Assembly (NCBI GenBank): GCA_035546635.1
Contig: DASZWJ010000006.1
Location: 62,001-126,000 of the forward strand
DNA: 64,000 nt
Source: Gammaproteobacteria bacterium
Lineage (GTDB): Bacteria > Pseudomonadota > Gammaproteobacteria > JAURND01
Direction: 5' to 3'
The translations under genes and the position numbers were made by a program. Positions 34,338 to 43,515 of this stretch are shown one piece after another. The notes beneath the pieces are model-generated. The model was not told the origin of the DNA, did not search any database, and worked only from the letters and a program-made list of their open reading frames with translations. Positions within the stretch are counted from its first letter, which is position 1, and each line of letters starts with the position of its first letter.

Positions 34338-37160
34338 ATGCAGACAACGGCAGGTGAAAAATCCATAGAACTTGGTGAACATAAAGACACTGAAAGCCCT
34401 ACCCCTACTCCCACACAACCAGCGCTTCCTGAAAAACAACTACTCACTTCAACTATAACTCCACTTGAAGTTTTAGAGCCTCCAACTAAAATCCAAAAAC
34501 CTGATGCTACTTCCAAAACTCTTGCTGATAAAAAGGAAATACGAAATCCAAAATCTGCTTATGAATTAGGGAAAACGCACTTTCTACTTGCACAAAAGGC
34601 AACAGATCAGACAATCAAAGCAAGTGAATACCTACAAGCTTTCGCAGCCTTCGCTGCCCACCAAGAGCAATATGCGCCTGCTCAGATCGCTTTAGGAATA
34701 CTATTTCTAAAAAAAGACTTTCCTTATCGAGATGAAAAAGTAGCAAAGAATTTTTTCGAATTAGCCGCAAACCAAAAAAATAAAAAAGGTCTATATCATT
34801 TAGGACTTTGTTTCGAAAATGGCATAGGATGTGAGCCAACAATAAAAATAGCTACAATGTATTATAAGCGTTCAGCTGCTAAAGGTTATGTCCCCGCCAA
34901 ACAGAAGTTAAAAAATCTTGGAATAACCCTCAAGAAGCCAGCACTTGAAAAGAAACTAGCTCAAATTGTAGGCTCAGGGGATCTTACCTCTAATCTCGAT
35001 GAATCAAATCCAAAGCTTATCTACGAAAGTGGAAAAATACATCTTGCGCGTGCCCAAAAAGCAACCGATGAAACCATCAAAAACAATGCATATGCAGAGG
35101 CGTTTGCAGCTTTTCAAACTGCTGCAGATAAACATCAATATGTACCCGCCCAGATTGCTTTAGCGCAATTGTTCTTAGAAAATGACTTTGTTTACCGTGA
35201 TGAAAAACAAGCAAGAAACTATTTCCAATCCGCAGCTGATCGAGGCGATGGAGAAGGTTTATATCATTTAGCTCGTTGCTTTGAAAGAGGGATAGGAGGC
35301 AATCAAAATAAAGAGATAGCCGCTGACTATTATCAGCAATCAGCCGCCAAAGGCTATGCGCCCGCCAAAAGTAAATTAGAATCTCCACCCAGTATCGAAT
35401 TATTAGATCTCAAAACATCTCAAACTGAAAACAGTGAAGCTGATTTAGAACCTCTACCACCCATCTCCGCTACCCCTGTTGCTACTGAAGAAGACGAAGA
35501 AGAGGAGAATGACGAAGAGGAAGAATACGACGAAGAGGAAGAAGCTGACGAAGAAGAAATCGTCGAAATAAAAGCGGCTAGCAAAGATGAAAAAAAGAGC
35601 AGCACCAAATTAGCAGAAGGTTTAATGGAAAACCACTTTCAAACAACATCTCCTATATCAACTAACTTATACTCTAAAGAATTAAACGATTTTGATGAAG
35701 AACCCGAAGAATTAAAAGCTAAAAAATTAAAGCCCGAAGATATAAAAAAACCTCCCCTACTGAAAGCTTCAGTGCAAGTGGGGATTAATTTTTATACGGC
35801 ATGGGGTCAAGACTTTGAAAAAACTGCCCGCTACTATGAAGCAGCGATTGTTAAGAACGAAATAACACCAAGAATCCTAAACGACTTAGGAGAATGCTAT
35901 TTATATCATGGCGTTAAATCTCTTATAGACTGGACACCACAGCAATTATTCTCTGAGGCTTCAACTTTAGGAGCTTCCTCAAACAGCTGGAAGCATGAAG
36001 ACTATAGCGCTATAAAGCATACAATTCTTATCAATTTAGGCTATTGTTATGAAAAAGGCGTGGGATTTGGGGGGCTTGAAGGTTATGTACATGATAGACG
36101 GCAAACTGCTTTGGATATCTATAGAAAAGCTCAAAAATCTCTTTCTCCACAAGCCCATGAAGCTGTGTATAGATTGGGTCGTTGCGAGGAGGAGTTTGGT
36201 CACCCTGAATGGGCTATTCGCTACTATGAAGAATATCGAGATCAATTTCTGTATAAACATAGAGAAAAATTTGCCAAAGCTGAGTACAGATTAGGTTGTG
36301 TCCATGAAAAAATTGCCGAGAAAATGGAAGAGAAACGCGCGCTTAGACAAGCCAAGGGTATCAAACAATCTGCACCTACAAAAGAGGAATTGCAGGAAAT
36401 AAAACAAGAAACCTCTGAGATACAGGAACATTTAGCCTTGGCTTTTGGCTATTATAAAAGAGCTTGCGAGCGTCCACTTTTCAATAACTATGATGACAAG
36501 GAATTTACTCGTATATCTGCAAAATCACACAATGCGCTGGGTGAGTATCATTTACGAAGAAGAGGTGAACCTCAAGATTTGAAGGATAATGATAAATCAA
36601 AGACAGTAACGGCAAAACTACACGAAGCATTAGAAAAAAATCTTTGGCTAGCAGTAGAACATTTTCGAAATGCAGCGCAAGCTAATGATCCTAAAGGGCA
36701 GTGCAATTATGGTTTATGCTATCTCTACGGAGTTGGTAGTTTTCATGAAAAAAACCTTGAGAAAGCTATTCGCTATTTTACTTTATCTGCGCGTCAAGGC
36801 TGCAAAGAAGCCATAGAACAACTGGAAAAATGTTATGAAAAAGGCATTCATGTCCCCATAGATTTTGAGATGATGAACCACTTACATAGATTAGCAAAAG
36901 TGTCAGAAACAGCAGCCAGAGCAAGGCAAGTCAAGGAATTGCTGTTAAATTATCGGCAGCCAAAACCGTCTACCAAAACCAGCACCTCTCATTCCAGCTC
37001 CAGTAGTTCTAGCAGTTCCAGCTTTTTTCCGTCAACACAGGCTTCTGCTCCTTCTACCTCCTCGACTTCTGTACCTTCAACAGCCTCTACACGCTTAGAA
37101 GTAAAAAAGAGAGAACTTCTCAAACCGGAGGTAACAACAACCACACTCCTGCCTTCATGA
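34338..37160 (+). CDS. Sel1-repeat (TPR-like) protein, candidate effector
   Basis: The protein has 940 residues and no signal peptide. The N-terminal ~75 residues are Pro/Thr-rich. Two related ~150-residue Sel1 blocks follow (LYHLGLCFENGIG with YYKRSAAKGYVPAKQKL, and LYHLARCFERGIGG with YYQQSAAKGYAPAKSKL). Next come an extreme acidic run (DEEEENDEEEEYDEEEEADE, about residues 380-400) and more Sel1-like repeats (NYGLCYLYGVGS). A Ser/Thr/Pro-rich tail with a run of ten serines ends the protein. Sel1 proteins of Legionella (LpnE, EnhC and others) act in host-cell entry or effector roles. Secretion by Dot/Icm here is inference. ATTAAAGGTATT precedes the ATG. Confidence 0.8.
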   Translation: MQTTAGEKSIELGEHKDTESPTPTPTQPALPEKQLLTSTITPLEVLEPPTKIQKPDATSKTLADKKEIRNPKSAYELGKTHFLLAQKATDQTIKASEYLQAFAAFAAHQEQYAPAQIALGILFLKKDFPYRDEKVAKNFFELAANQKNKKGLYHLGLCFENGIGCEPTIKIATMYYKRSAAKGYVPAKQKLKNLGITLKKPALEKKLAQIVGSGDLTSNLDESNPKLIYESGKIHLARAQKATDETIKNNAYAEAFAAFQTAADKHQYVPAQIALAQLFLENDFVYRDEKQARNYFQSAADRGDGEGLYHLARCFERGIGGNQNKEIAADYYQQSAAKGYAPAKSKLESPPSIELLDLKTSQTENSEADLEPLPPISATPVATEEDEEEENDEEEEYDEEEEADEEEIVEIKAASKDEKKSSTKLAEGLMENHFQTTSPISTNLYSKELNDFDEEPEELKAKKLKPEDIKKPPLLKASVQVGINFYTAWGQDFEKTARYYEAAIVKNEITPRILNDLGECYLYHGVKSLIDWTPQQLFSEASTLGASSNSWKHEDYSAIKHTILINLGYCYEKGVGFGGLEGYVHDRRQTALDIYRKAQKSLSPQAHEAVYRLGRCEEEFGHPEWAIRYYEEYRDQFLYKHREKFAKAEYRLGCVHEKIAEKMEEKRALRQAKGIKQSAPTKEELQEIKQETSEIQEHLALAFGYYKRACERPLFNNYDDKEFTRISAKSHNALGEYHLRRRGEPQDLKDNDKSKTVTAKLHEALEKNLWLAVEHFRNAAQANDPKGQCNYGLCYLYGVGSFHEKNLEKAIRYFTLSARQGCKEAIEQLEKCYEKGIHVPIDFEMMNHLHRLAKVSETAARARQVKELLLNYRQPKPSTKTSTSHSSSSSSSSSSFFPSTQASAPSTSSTSVPSTASTRLEVKKRELLKPEVTTTTLLPS

Positions 37161-37325
37161 AAAAAATTAAAAATTTCGCACGTCGTCCCAACATCCAGGC
37201 CACAAGGATGTAAAACTAATGAAACCTCACCCTCTTTGAAAAAATGGGTGAGAGTTCATTTATTCAACAATGTCCTTTGCGGAACAAGGATTTATCCCTT
37301 GAAATATATTGCGACATTGTCATAT

Positions 37326-38098
37326 TTATTGTGAAGTACCCAAGGAAGTCCCCTCAGGCGAATCTGAGAAGAGCTGTGGAAAATGCGTTTTAAATACTTG
37401 TAGCTGTATATCAATGTTTATAGATATTTCCTTCATACAATCTGCCACATTTGGATCACTGCTATCATAGATGCTTGCTAGAGATGCGCACGTGAATCAA
37501 AGCGTTCTTTTCCCTGCTTAAGTGCACTCACAGCAGCGGTTGCTTTTTCGAGGGTGAATTTGGTTCCGGTAAGTTCACGTTCAACATCCGCTATTATTTT
37601 ATCCCGTTGACGTTGATATCCTTTTTTATCAGATTGTGAAAAAACTACAGCTGAAGATGAAGAATTTGAAAAAAAGGAACTGGAATAGGAAGAACTTGAA
37701 GAAACAGAAAACTTAGATTCTTTAGTTTTTTTGTCTTCTGGTAAATTTAGTTTAGCCGTTGTTTGTACACTTATTTCAACAGTACCTCCTGGTTTCACTC
37801 CCAGCAGCTGAAGATTCTTCATTAGCTCTGGAGAATTTAAAAATGTCTGCGCGACTTCTAGAGACTCACCTACGACAACCACATTGGGATGTGACGCGCT
37901 AGATGAGGAAGCAGTAGAGCTGAACTAGAACTGGAACTAGATTTACCATCCTTCTTAACATCCAATAAACCCGAATCAGCAACACTCACATCTTCATTCG
38001 TCCCTTTTCTGGTGAGAGATAACACCTTCAACCCCAGATAGATTAGTTTCCAACTCTACCATTTTATCGAATAATCTTTTTTCTTGTTCTTGTTGCAT
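37326..38098 (-). pseudogene. Ser-rich gene broken by three frameshifts
   Basis: It starts at ATG 38098 after TGAGGAT (MQQEQEKRLFDKMVELETNL). The frame then changes near 38020 (LTRKGTNEDVSVADSGLLD), again near 37920 into the longest open part (37478-37882: VVVVGESLEVAQTFLNSPEL, Ser-rich SSSSSYSSSFF), and again near 37490 into YDSSDPNVADCMKEISINID, ending TAA at 37326-37328. Joining the pieces gives a coherent ~255-residue protein, with poly-Ser like the tail of the convergent Sel1 protein. A recently inactivated effector-like gene, or sequencing errors in a low-complexity gene, are the two readings. Function unknown. Confidence 0.65.
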
Positions 38099-38188
38099 AT
38101 ATCCTCACATATATATTTATTATATCTGCCTACCCCTTTAAAAGCTGGAAGAATTTTATAACATGGAAAACCATTTACGGCGAATTAT

Positions 38189-38227
38189 GTCAAAATAAAT
38201 AATTTACGTATTTATACGTAATTTGAC
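38189..38227. promoter_or_regulatory. Nested palindrome upstream of the Ser-rich pseudogene
   Basis: Outer arms GTCAAA (38189-38194) and TTTGAC (38222-38227) enclose the perfect inner palindrome TTACGTAT-TT-ATACGTAA (38204-38221). It lies about 90 bp upstream of the pseudogene start on the minus strand, where a regulator could bind. No known consensus was recognised. Confidence 0.4.
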
Positions 38228-38278
38228 GCAATACACAATCCTTAAGTCAAACTCAAGCATAACAATTGTTGCAACTGT

Positions 38279-39163
38279 TCACTGAGTATGCTCAGCTTTT
38301 TCCCGCTCAAAAAAAGTTATTTTTTCCTGACAAAACATATTCGTCAAATTCATTAACTGCTGCACTCGTTCCTTAAGCCAATTTAGCTCTTCCTTGGTAA
38401 TTGCATAACTGGGCTTGTAGCGAGCTTCCACATAAGCATTACATAACATTAAGAAATGATATTTTTCCACATTATCAGTCAGGGGAAATATTTCGGTAAA
38501 ACGCGGATCTAATGCATTGACCAGTTTGCGCAAAATTGCTAAATCATGGGTGTTGGGTTTATAGTGGGTATATACTAGTAAAATAGTGCTGTAAAGGCGC
38601 TCAACTGTCTGATGCAATTCAAAAGCCGCCAGTGAATTTCTCTTCTTATTATAATTATATTGAGAAGAATCGAAAAATCCTTCAGCACTGTTAAACCAAT
38701 ACGCAAAATCCTTTTTAACATCCAAATATCGCTGCGTAGGATTTAATGGTCCAGGCTCCGCCAACACAAACTTCCCCGAGTCATACAACAAAACGCCCTG
38801 TTTTTGAATGTCAGAAAAAAAGTACTGCGTGCGTCTTACCCTGCGATTAACAAATTCAAAATCATGTGTGATAAGAGAAACCGGCGTTTTGATGCTTTCA
38901 GTTTGCTCAATCTCTTTAGCAATATCTCGCTGCAAACTCGCTTGCTGAGTCGTACTACGCGTTTCAACCACCAGCAAAATATCAAAATCACTCTGATACA
39001 CAAAATGCTGACCATCTTCCGTCAATTTTTCCCGCCAATCACCTCTGGCATAACTGCCAAATAAAATAATCATCTCCACCGCAGAGTGCTGTCGGATAAT
39101 AGCAATTATCTCAGACAGCTCCTTTTGTTTTTCAGCGGGCAAATGCAGAAAATTAGTTTTCAT
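38279..39163 (-). CDS. Nucleotidyltransferase-HEPN fusion protein, full-length paralogue
   Basis: The protein has 294 residues from the ATG at 39163, which follows AAGGAACTTT. The ORF could begin 21 bp earlier, without an RBS. N-terminal nucleotidyltransferase: MIILFGSYARGDWREKL, an insert, then YQSDFDILLVVETR with the catalytic Asp pair. C-terminal HEPN-like part: LAAFELHQTVERLYSTILL and PNTHDLAILRKLVNALDPRF. It is clearly homologous along its whole length to the truncated gene at the window start, so the genome holds at least two copies. Role unknown; MNT-HEPN modules are linked to toxin-antitoxin AMPylation and RNase activities. Confidence 0.82.
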   Translation of the reverse strand: MKTNFLHLPAEKQKELSEIIAIIRQHSAVEMIILFGSYARGDWREKLTEDGQHFVYQSDFDILLVVETRSTTQQASLQRDIAKEIEQTESIKTPVSLITHDFEFVNRRVRRTQYFFSDIQKQGVLLYDSGKFVLAEPGPLNPTQRYLDVKKDFAYWFNSAEGFFDSSQYNYNKKRNSLAAFELHQTVERLYSTILLVYTHYKPNTHDLAILRKLVNALDPRFTEIFPLTDNVEKYHFLMLCNAYVEARYKPSYAITKEELNWLKERVQQLMNLTNMFCQEKITFFEREKAEHTQ

Positions 39164-39196
39164 AAAGTTCCTTGGGATGCGCATTGACCTTTTACC

Positions 39197-39217
39197 ACCC
39201 CCTTTGAAAAAGGGGGT
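39197..39217. repeat. ACCCCCTTT/AAAGGGGGT palindrome
   Basis: The arms ACCCCCTTT (39197-39205) and AAAGGGGGT (39209-39217) flank a 3-base loop. An almost identical and longer copy is at 60957-60985, and degenerate copies lie near 25905, 37225 and 54283. It is a second short intergenic palindrome family, possibly serving as terminators. Confidence 0.65.
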
Positions 39218-39291
39218 CGCAGGCCATAAGGCCTGTGGGGATTTAAAAGTTAGGGTTGCTCTTTTTCAAACAGGATTTCCAATATATTTTA

Positions 39292-40362
39292 TTATTTATA
39301 AACCACATCCAACATCAAAGTCCGCTGAATAGCTTCTGGAAGCGAAGTAACACAATGATTAAAACTATCATCCACATTTAAAGAAAGATATTTGCTTAGA
39401 TAATTATCGATACTGGCTTTAGGCGAGGTTGCAAGCAACTGCGTGATGGCTTGTGTAGCCAGCTCTTTACCAGGATTTGCATTTAACAGATAAGAAAACA
39501 ACAACGCCGTTTGCAATAACGGCAATATCAACAGATCCGGCAACTGTTTTTGTTGCAGCAAACGTGCTGCGTATAACACATCTATCACCGCATGTTGCAA
39601 TAAAAAACCATGCTGCCAATCATTTTCGGCAATGCCATGGCGCACAGGAAACTCCCACTGTCTGCAGCCACCTGCACCATTATTTAAAAAATCAAACATG
39701 GCCAGTTGTGAAGAACCTAACTCCGGGGAATCTACGACGTGCTTATGCAGTGTAACCGCTAATGAAACACCCAACAGCGCATGAAACACCATGACATGAC
39801 CCATTAATTTGACCGCAGCGCCTAAATCCACTTCAGCACCGAAATAGTTCGGTTTACCCATCAATTGCAGCATGGGCTCAAGCCGCATATAAAGATTATT
39901 ATCGCCGCTGCATAAAATTAACATGGTGGCCGCTGCCGCACCTTTTGCACCGCCAGTCAGGGGATAATTGACGTATTGCATATCATAGGCAACACAATAG
40001 CGCTGGGTTGCTGTGACAAATTCACAACTCACTGTTGATAAATGTAAAATAAAATAATCTCGACCTGTTGCACGCGCATGTAGCATCGGCACTAATTCGG
40101 TCAATATTTGAAAATCATCGCCATTTTTTCCTGCGCAAATAACGACGCCATCAAAATCTCCATCATCAAGCAGCGTGTTCATATCCGGCACCAATTCTGC
40201 ACCCTGTTCTTTCCACGCTTGACGAAATTTATCCCGACGCGCACCTTTTGTGCCTCTATCCAAGATACGCAAATAGCGCGCAACCTCACTATTTTGCAAA
40301 TGCTGCGCGGAAGGACCTAACATATTGCCCAAACCACCTATAGCTACGAGTTTTAATGTCAT
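39292..40362 (-). CDS. 3-hydroxyisobutyrate dehydrogenase-like NAD(P)-binding protein
   Basis: The 356-residue protein of the beta-hydroxyacid dehydrogenase family has an N-terminal nucleotide fold (LVAIGGLGNMLG), the substrate motif NYPLTGGAKGAAAATMLILC and a catalytic Lys (K185) in GAAVKLMGHV. It is longer than typical HIBADH (about 295), with an extended helical C-terminus. It is the last gene of the branched-chain catabolism cluster, 66 bp after the carboxyltransferase gene, separated by a short palindrome. The substrate may differ from 3-hydroxyisobutyrate. Confidence 0.7.
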   Translation of the reverse strand: MTLKLVAIGGLGNMLGPSAQHLQNSEVARYLRILDRGTKGARRDKFRQAWKEQGAELVPDMNTLLDDGDFDGVVICAGKNGDDFQILTELVPMLHARATGRDYFILHLSTVSCEFVTATQRYCVAYDMQYVNYPLTGGAKGAAAATMLILCSGDNNLYMRLEPMLQLMGKPNYFGAEVDLGAAVKLMGHVMVFHALLGVSLAVTLHKHVVDSPELGSSQLAMFDFLNNGAGGCRQWEFPVRHGIAENDWQHGFLLQHAVIDVLYAARLLQQKQLPDLLILPLLQTALLFSYLLNANPGKELATQAITQLLATSPKASIDNYLSKYLSLNVDDSFNHCVTSLPEAIQRTLMLDVVYK

Positions 40363-40396
40363 TTTTTTATCCTATTGTAAGCATTTTTCCTTCTCA

Positions 40397-40419
40397 CCTT
40401 CTCCCACAAGGGGAGAAGG
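40397..40419. repeat. Short CCTTCTCCC/GGGAGAAGG palindrome
   Basis: The arms at 40397-40405 and 40411-40419 lie around ACAAG, in the gap between the carboxyltransferase and HIBADH-like genes. It belongs to the same family as 8889 and 45841 and could act as a partial terminator within the operon. Confidence 0.65.
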
Positions 40420-40428
40420 AAAATTACT

Positions 40429-42036
40429 CTACATCCTAAACACCCCCCAAGCCGTTTCCTCTATTGGACTATTCAACGCAGCCGAAATCCCCAACCCCAA
40501 AACCCTACGCGTATCGGCAGGATCAATAATGCCATCATCCCAAAGCCGTGCACTGGCATAATACGGATGACCTTGCGTCTCATACTGCGCACGGATTTCG
40601 GCTTTAAAAGCTTCATCCGCTTTAGCATCATACACTTCACCCAGCCGCGTCTTCTTCTCTTGGTTCACTTGCGCCAACACATTCGCCGCCTGCTCCCCGC
40701 CCATAACAGAAATCCGCGCATTCGGCCACATCCATAAAAACCGTGGATTATAAGCCCGCCCCGCCATTGCATAATTTCCCGCACCAAAACTACCACCGAT
40801 CATCACCGTGAATTTTGGCACTTGGCAACACGCCACAGCCGTCACCAGCTTAGCACCATCTTTAGCAATGCCGCGGGTTTCATATTTTTTCCCAACCATA
40901 AATCCAGTAATGTTCTGCAAAAACACCAATGGAATTTTGCGCTTGGCACACAACTGTATGAAATGCGCACCCTTTAGCGCCGACTCTGAAAATAAAATGC
41001 CATTGTTGGCAACCATACCCACAGGATAACCATAAATATGCGCAAACCCGCACACTAAAGTACTGCCATACAACGCCTTGAATTCATCAAACTCAGAGCC
41101 ATCCACAAGACGCGCAATTACCTCATGCACATCATAAGGCTGCCTAGGATCGGCATTGACGACACCATAAATTTCTTCTACTGAATATAACGGTTCTAAA
41201 CTCGCACGCGTAGCGAGGGTTAAAATTTTACGGCGATTGAGATTTGCAACTGCTTCCCGCGCCAATCGCAAAGCATCGGCATCATTTTGCGCATAATAAT
41301 CTGCTACACCCGAAGTACGGCAATGCACATCTGCGCCACCTAAATCTTCCGCCGACACCACCTCACCCGTAGCCGCTTTCACTAATGGCGGTCCAGCTAA
41401 AAAAATCGTCGCCTGCTCTTTAACCATAATCGCGATATCCGCCATCGCCGGCACATAAGCACCACCCGCCGTACAAGAACCCATGACCACGGCAATCTGC
41501 GCAATACCCTTAGCTGACATATTGGCCTGATTATAAAAAATCCGTCCAAAATGCTCTTTATCAGGGAACACCTCATCCTGCTTCGGCAAAAATGCCCCAC
41601 CTGAATCCACTAGATAAATACACGGCAAATGATTCACTTCAGCAATCTCTTGCGCACGCAAATGCTTTTTAACCGTGATGGGATAATATGTGCCACCTTT
41701 CACCGTGGCATCATTGGCCACAATCATGCACTCCTGCCCCATCACCTGCCCAATGCCGGCAATAATGCCACCTGCCGGCACCGGCTCATCATACATAGCC
41801 AAACCAGCAAACTGCGATAATTCTAAAAATGGCGAACCAGGATCGAGCAACTGTTCAATGCGTTCACGCGGCAAAAGCTTACCGTGCGCTTGATGACGTT
41901 TACGCGCTGCTTCTGTGCCACCTTGGGCAATGACGCTGGCTTTTTCACGCAAGTCCATTACGAGTTGCGACATGTGCGCTGCATTTTCTTTAAACAGTGT
42001 GCTTTGTGGGTTTATCGAGGAGGATAGTGTCGTCAT
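40429..42036 (-). CDS. mccB: Acyl-CoA carboxylase carboxyltransferase (beta) subunit, methylcrotonyl-CoA type
   Basis: The protein has 535 residues from the ATG at 42036 ([14 protein letters not shown]), preceded by AGGAAACCT. An upstream in-frame ATG at 42081 is less likely. Carboxyltransferase motifs: [66 protein letters not shown], and [18 protein letters not shown]. This pattern is that of the MccB/LiuB group rather than the propionyl-CoA PccB group. It transfers carboxyl from biotin to 3-methylcrotonyl-CoA in leucine degradation. Its biotin partner is the gene at 16.6 kb. Confidence 0.9.
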   Translation of the reverse strand: MTTLSSSINPQSTLFKENAAHMSQLVMDLREKASVIAQGGTEAARKRHQAHGKLLPRERIEQLLDPGSPFLELSQFAGLAMYDEPVPAGGIIAGIGQVMGQECMIVANDATVKGGTYYPITVKKHLRAQEIAEVNHLPCIYLVDSGGAFLPKQDEVFPDKEHFGRIFYNQANMSAKGIAQIAVVMGSCTAGGAYVPAMADIAIMVKEQATIFLAGPPLVKAATGEVVSAEDLGGADVHCRTSGVADYYAQNDADALRLAREAVANLNRRKILTLATRASLEPLYSVEEIYGVVNADPRQPYDVHEVIARLVDGSEFDEFKALYGSTLVCGFAHIYGYPVGMVANNGILFSESALKGAHFIQLCAKRKIPLVFLQNITGFMVGKKYETRGIAKDGAKLVTAVACCQVPKFTVMIGGSFGAGNYAMAGRAYNPRFLWMWPNARISVMGGEQAANVLAQVNQEKKTRLGEVYDAKADEAFKAEIRAQYETQGHPYYASARLWDDGIIDPADTRRVLGLGISAALNSPIEETAWGVFRM

Positions 42037-42259
42037 AGGTTTCCTGTGGCTGAGATTTTGAGGCCAATGCAGTTTCATCACTCAAACAGCTTTTTTTAAG
42101 TAATTTTCCTTCTTTCAAACTGCGCAAGGATTTTCTGAGGTGATTCGCATTCGCTTCATTACTTAATAAATAGCGTGTTTCTTTGAATGATTCATAATCA
42201 TCTAAAAAATGCATTACCATGTTTCCTACACGAGTTTTTTTGATTAATACCGACAGCAT
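41990..42259 (-). pseudogene. C-terminal remnant of a YefM/Phd antitoxin upstream of mccB
   Basis: This 89-codon frame from ATG 42259 contains DDYESFKETRYLLSNEANA, then LRSLKEGKLLKK. That closely follows the C-terminal half of YefM antitoxins (DYESxxETxYLLxSPANAxRL...IxxLKxG). The DNA-binding N-terminal half is missing, and no toxin gene follows. The frame runs 47 bp into the mccB coding region. An AGGAAAC precedes the ATG, so a short peptide could still be made. Most likely it is a decayed toxin-antitoxin locus lying in the thiolase-mccB gap. Confidence 0.55.
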
Positions 42260-42330
42260 TAAGGTGAGTTTCCTATGGGGAAGGTTGTATAGAGCGGGGA
42301 CATAGATACAACGCCTAGCCATGCTCAGGA

Positions 42331-43515
42331 TCACAGCTCTACCGCAACCGCCGTTGCTTCTCCACCTCCGATACACAATGCCGCCACCCCTCGCTTTAAA
42401 TCATATTTCTTCAACGCATATAACAACGTCACCAAAATTCTCGCCCCCGATGCGCCAATCGGATGACCTAACACGCAAGCGCCACCATGCACATTCACCT
42501 TTTCATGCGGAAGCTGCAAATCATGCATAGCCGCCATAGTCACCACAGCAAACGCTTCATTAATCTCATACAAATCCACATCATCAACTGACCAATGAAT
42601 AGCCCGCAACAATTTCTGGATAGCGCCAATTGGGGCAGTGGTAAACAGATTAGGCTCCTGCGCGTGCGTTTGATGGCCAACCATAGTTGCCAAGGGCGTC
42701 AAACCTAGGCGTTCGGCTTCTGAACGGCGCATCAAAACCAAAGCCGCAGCGCCATCAGATATAGAAGAAGCATTAGCCGCCGTCACCGTACCATCTTTAC
42801 GAAATGCTGGTTTCAATTGCGGAATTTTTTCAATTTGCGCACTGCCTGGACCTTCATCGGCACTAATCAACGTTTCTCCTTGTTTTGATGTCACAACTAC
42901 CGGTGCAATTTCTCCATCAAAACTCCCTTCGACTTGTGCTTGTTTGGCGCGCAGAACAGAAGTAATCGCAAACTGATCTTGCGCCTCACGCGTAAAATAA
43001 TACTGCTCGGCACATTCTTCCGCGAACACCCCCATTAAACTGCCCTTTTGATAAGCATCTTCCAAACCATCATACAACATATGATCGACCACCGTTTGAT
43101 GCCCTAATCGGTAACCGGCACGCGCTTTAGGTAATAAATACGGCGCATGAGTCATGCTCTCCATACCCCCTGCGATAATGATATTCTCGCTATCCGCCAA
43201 CAACGCATCATGTGCCAACATCACCGTCTTCATACCCGAGCCGCACATTTTGTTCACTGTGGTGCATCCCGTACTATTTAAAAGACCGGCTCCCAAAGCG
43301 GCCTGTCGCGCTGGCGCTTGACCCAAACCCGCCGGTAACACACATCCCATCAATACCTCATGAATCATCTCTGGCTTAAGTTGTGCCCGCTCCAATGCCG
43401 CTTTGATCGCAACAGCGCCCAACTCCGGCGCCGTCGTGTTTTTAAACACACCCTGAAAATTCCCAATCGGTGTACGGGCGCAAGACACAATCACAATAGG
43501 GTCATCATTAACCAT
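42331..43515 (-). CDS. Acetyl-CoA acetyltransferase (thiolase)
   Basis: The protein has 394 residues from the ATG at 43515 ([20 protein letters not shown]), which follows GAGGAAAATAAAC. Thiolase residues are present: nucleophile Cys in [12 protein letters not shown], His in [14 protein letters not shown] and the second Cys in [11 protein letters not shown]. It interconverts two acetyl-CoA and acetoacetyl-CoA, the last step after acetoacetate formation in leucine and ketone-body use. It overlaps the stop of the isovaleryl-CoA dehydrogenase gene, so the two are coupled. Confidence 0.93.
   Translation of the reverse strand: MVNDDPIVIVSCARTPIGNFQGVFKNTTAPELGAVAIKAALERAQLKPEMIHEVLMGCVLPAGLGQAPARQAALGAGLLNSTGCTTVNKMCGSGMKTVMLAHDALLADSENIIIAGGMESMTHAPYLLPKARAGYRLGHQTVVDHMLYDGLEDAYQKGSLMGVFAEECAEQYYFTREAQDQFAITSVLRAKQAQVEGSFDGEIAPVVVTSKQGETLISADEGPGSAQIEKIPQLKPAFRKDGTVTAANASSISDGAAALVLMRRSEAERLGLTPLATMVGHQTHAQEPNLFTTAPIGAIQKLLRAIHWSVDDVDLYEINEAFAVVTMAAMHDLQLPHEKVNVHGGACVLGHPIGASGARILVTLLYALKKYDLKRGVAALCIGGGEATAVAVEL

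Noticed and set aside
36990..37035. Ser-codon repeats in the Sel1 gene as a CRISPR-like or satellite array
   Set aside because: The repeats are imperfect AGT/TCC serine codons inside an intact coding frame; there are no spacers.
37230..37255. Degenerate CACCCTCTTTGAAAAAATGGG palindrome near the end of the Sel1 gene
   Set aside because: Kept as a decayed member of the ACCCCCTTT family. Arms are too mismatched to call a terminator with confidence.
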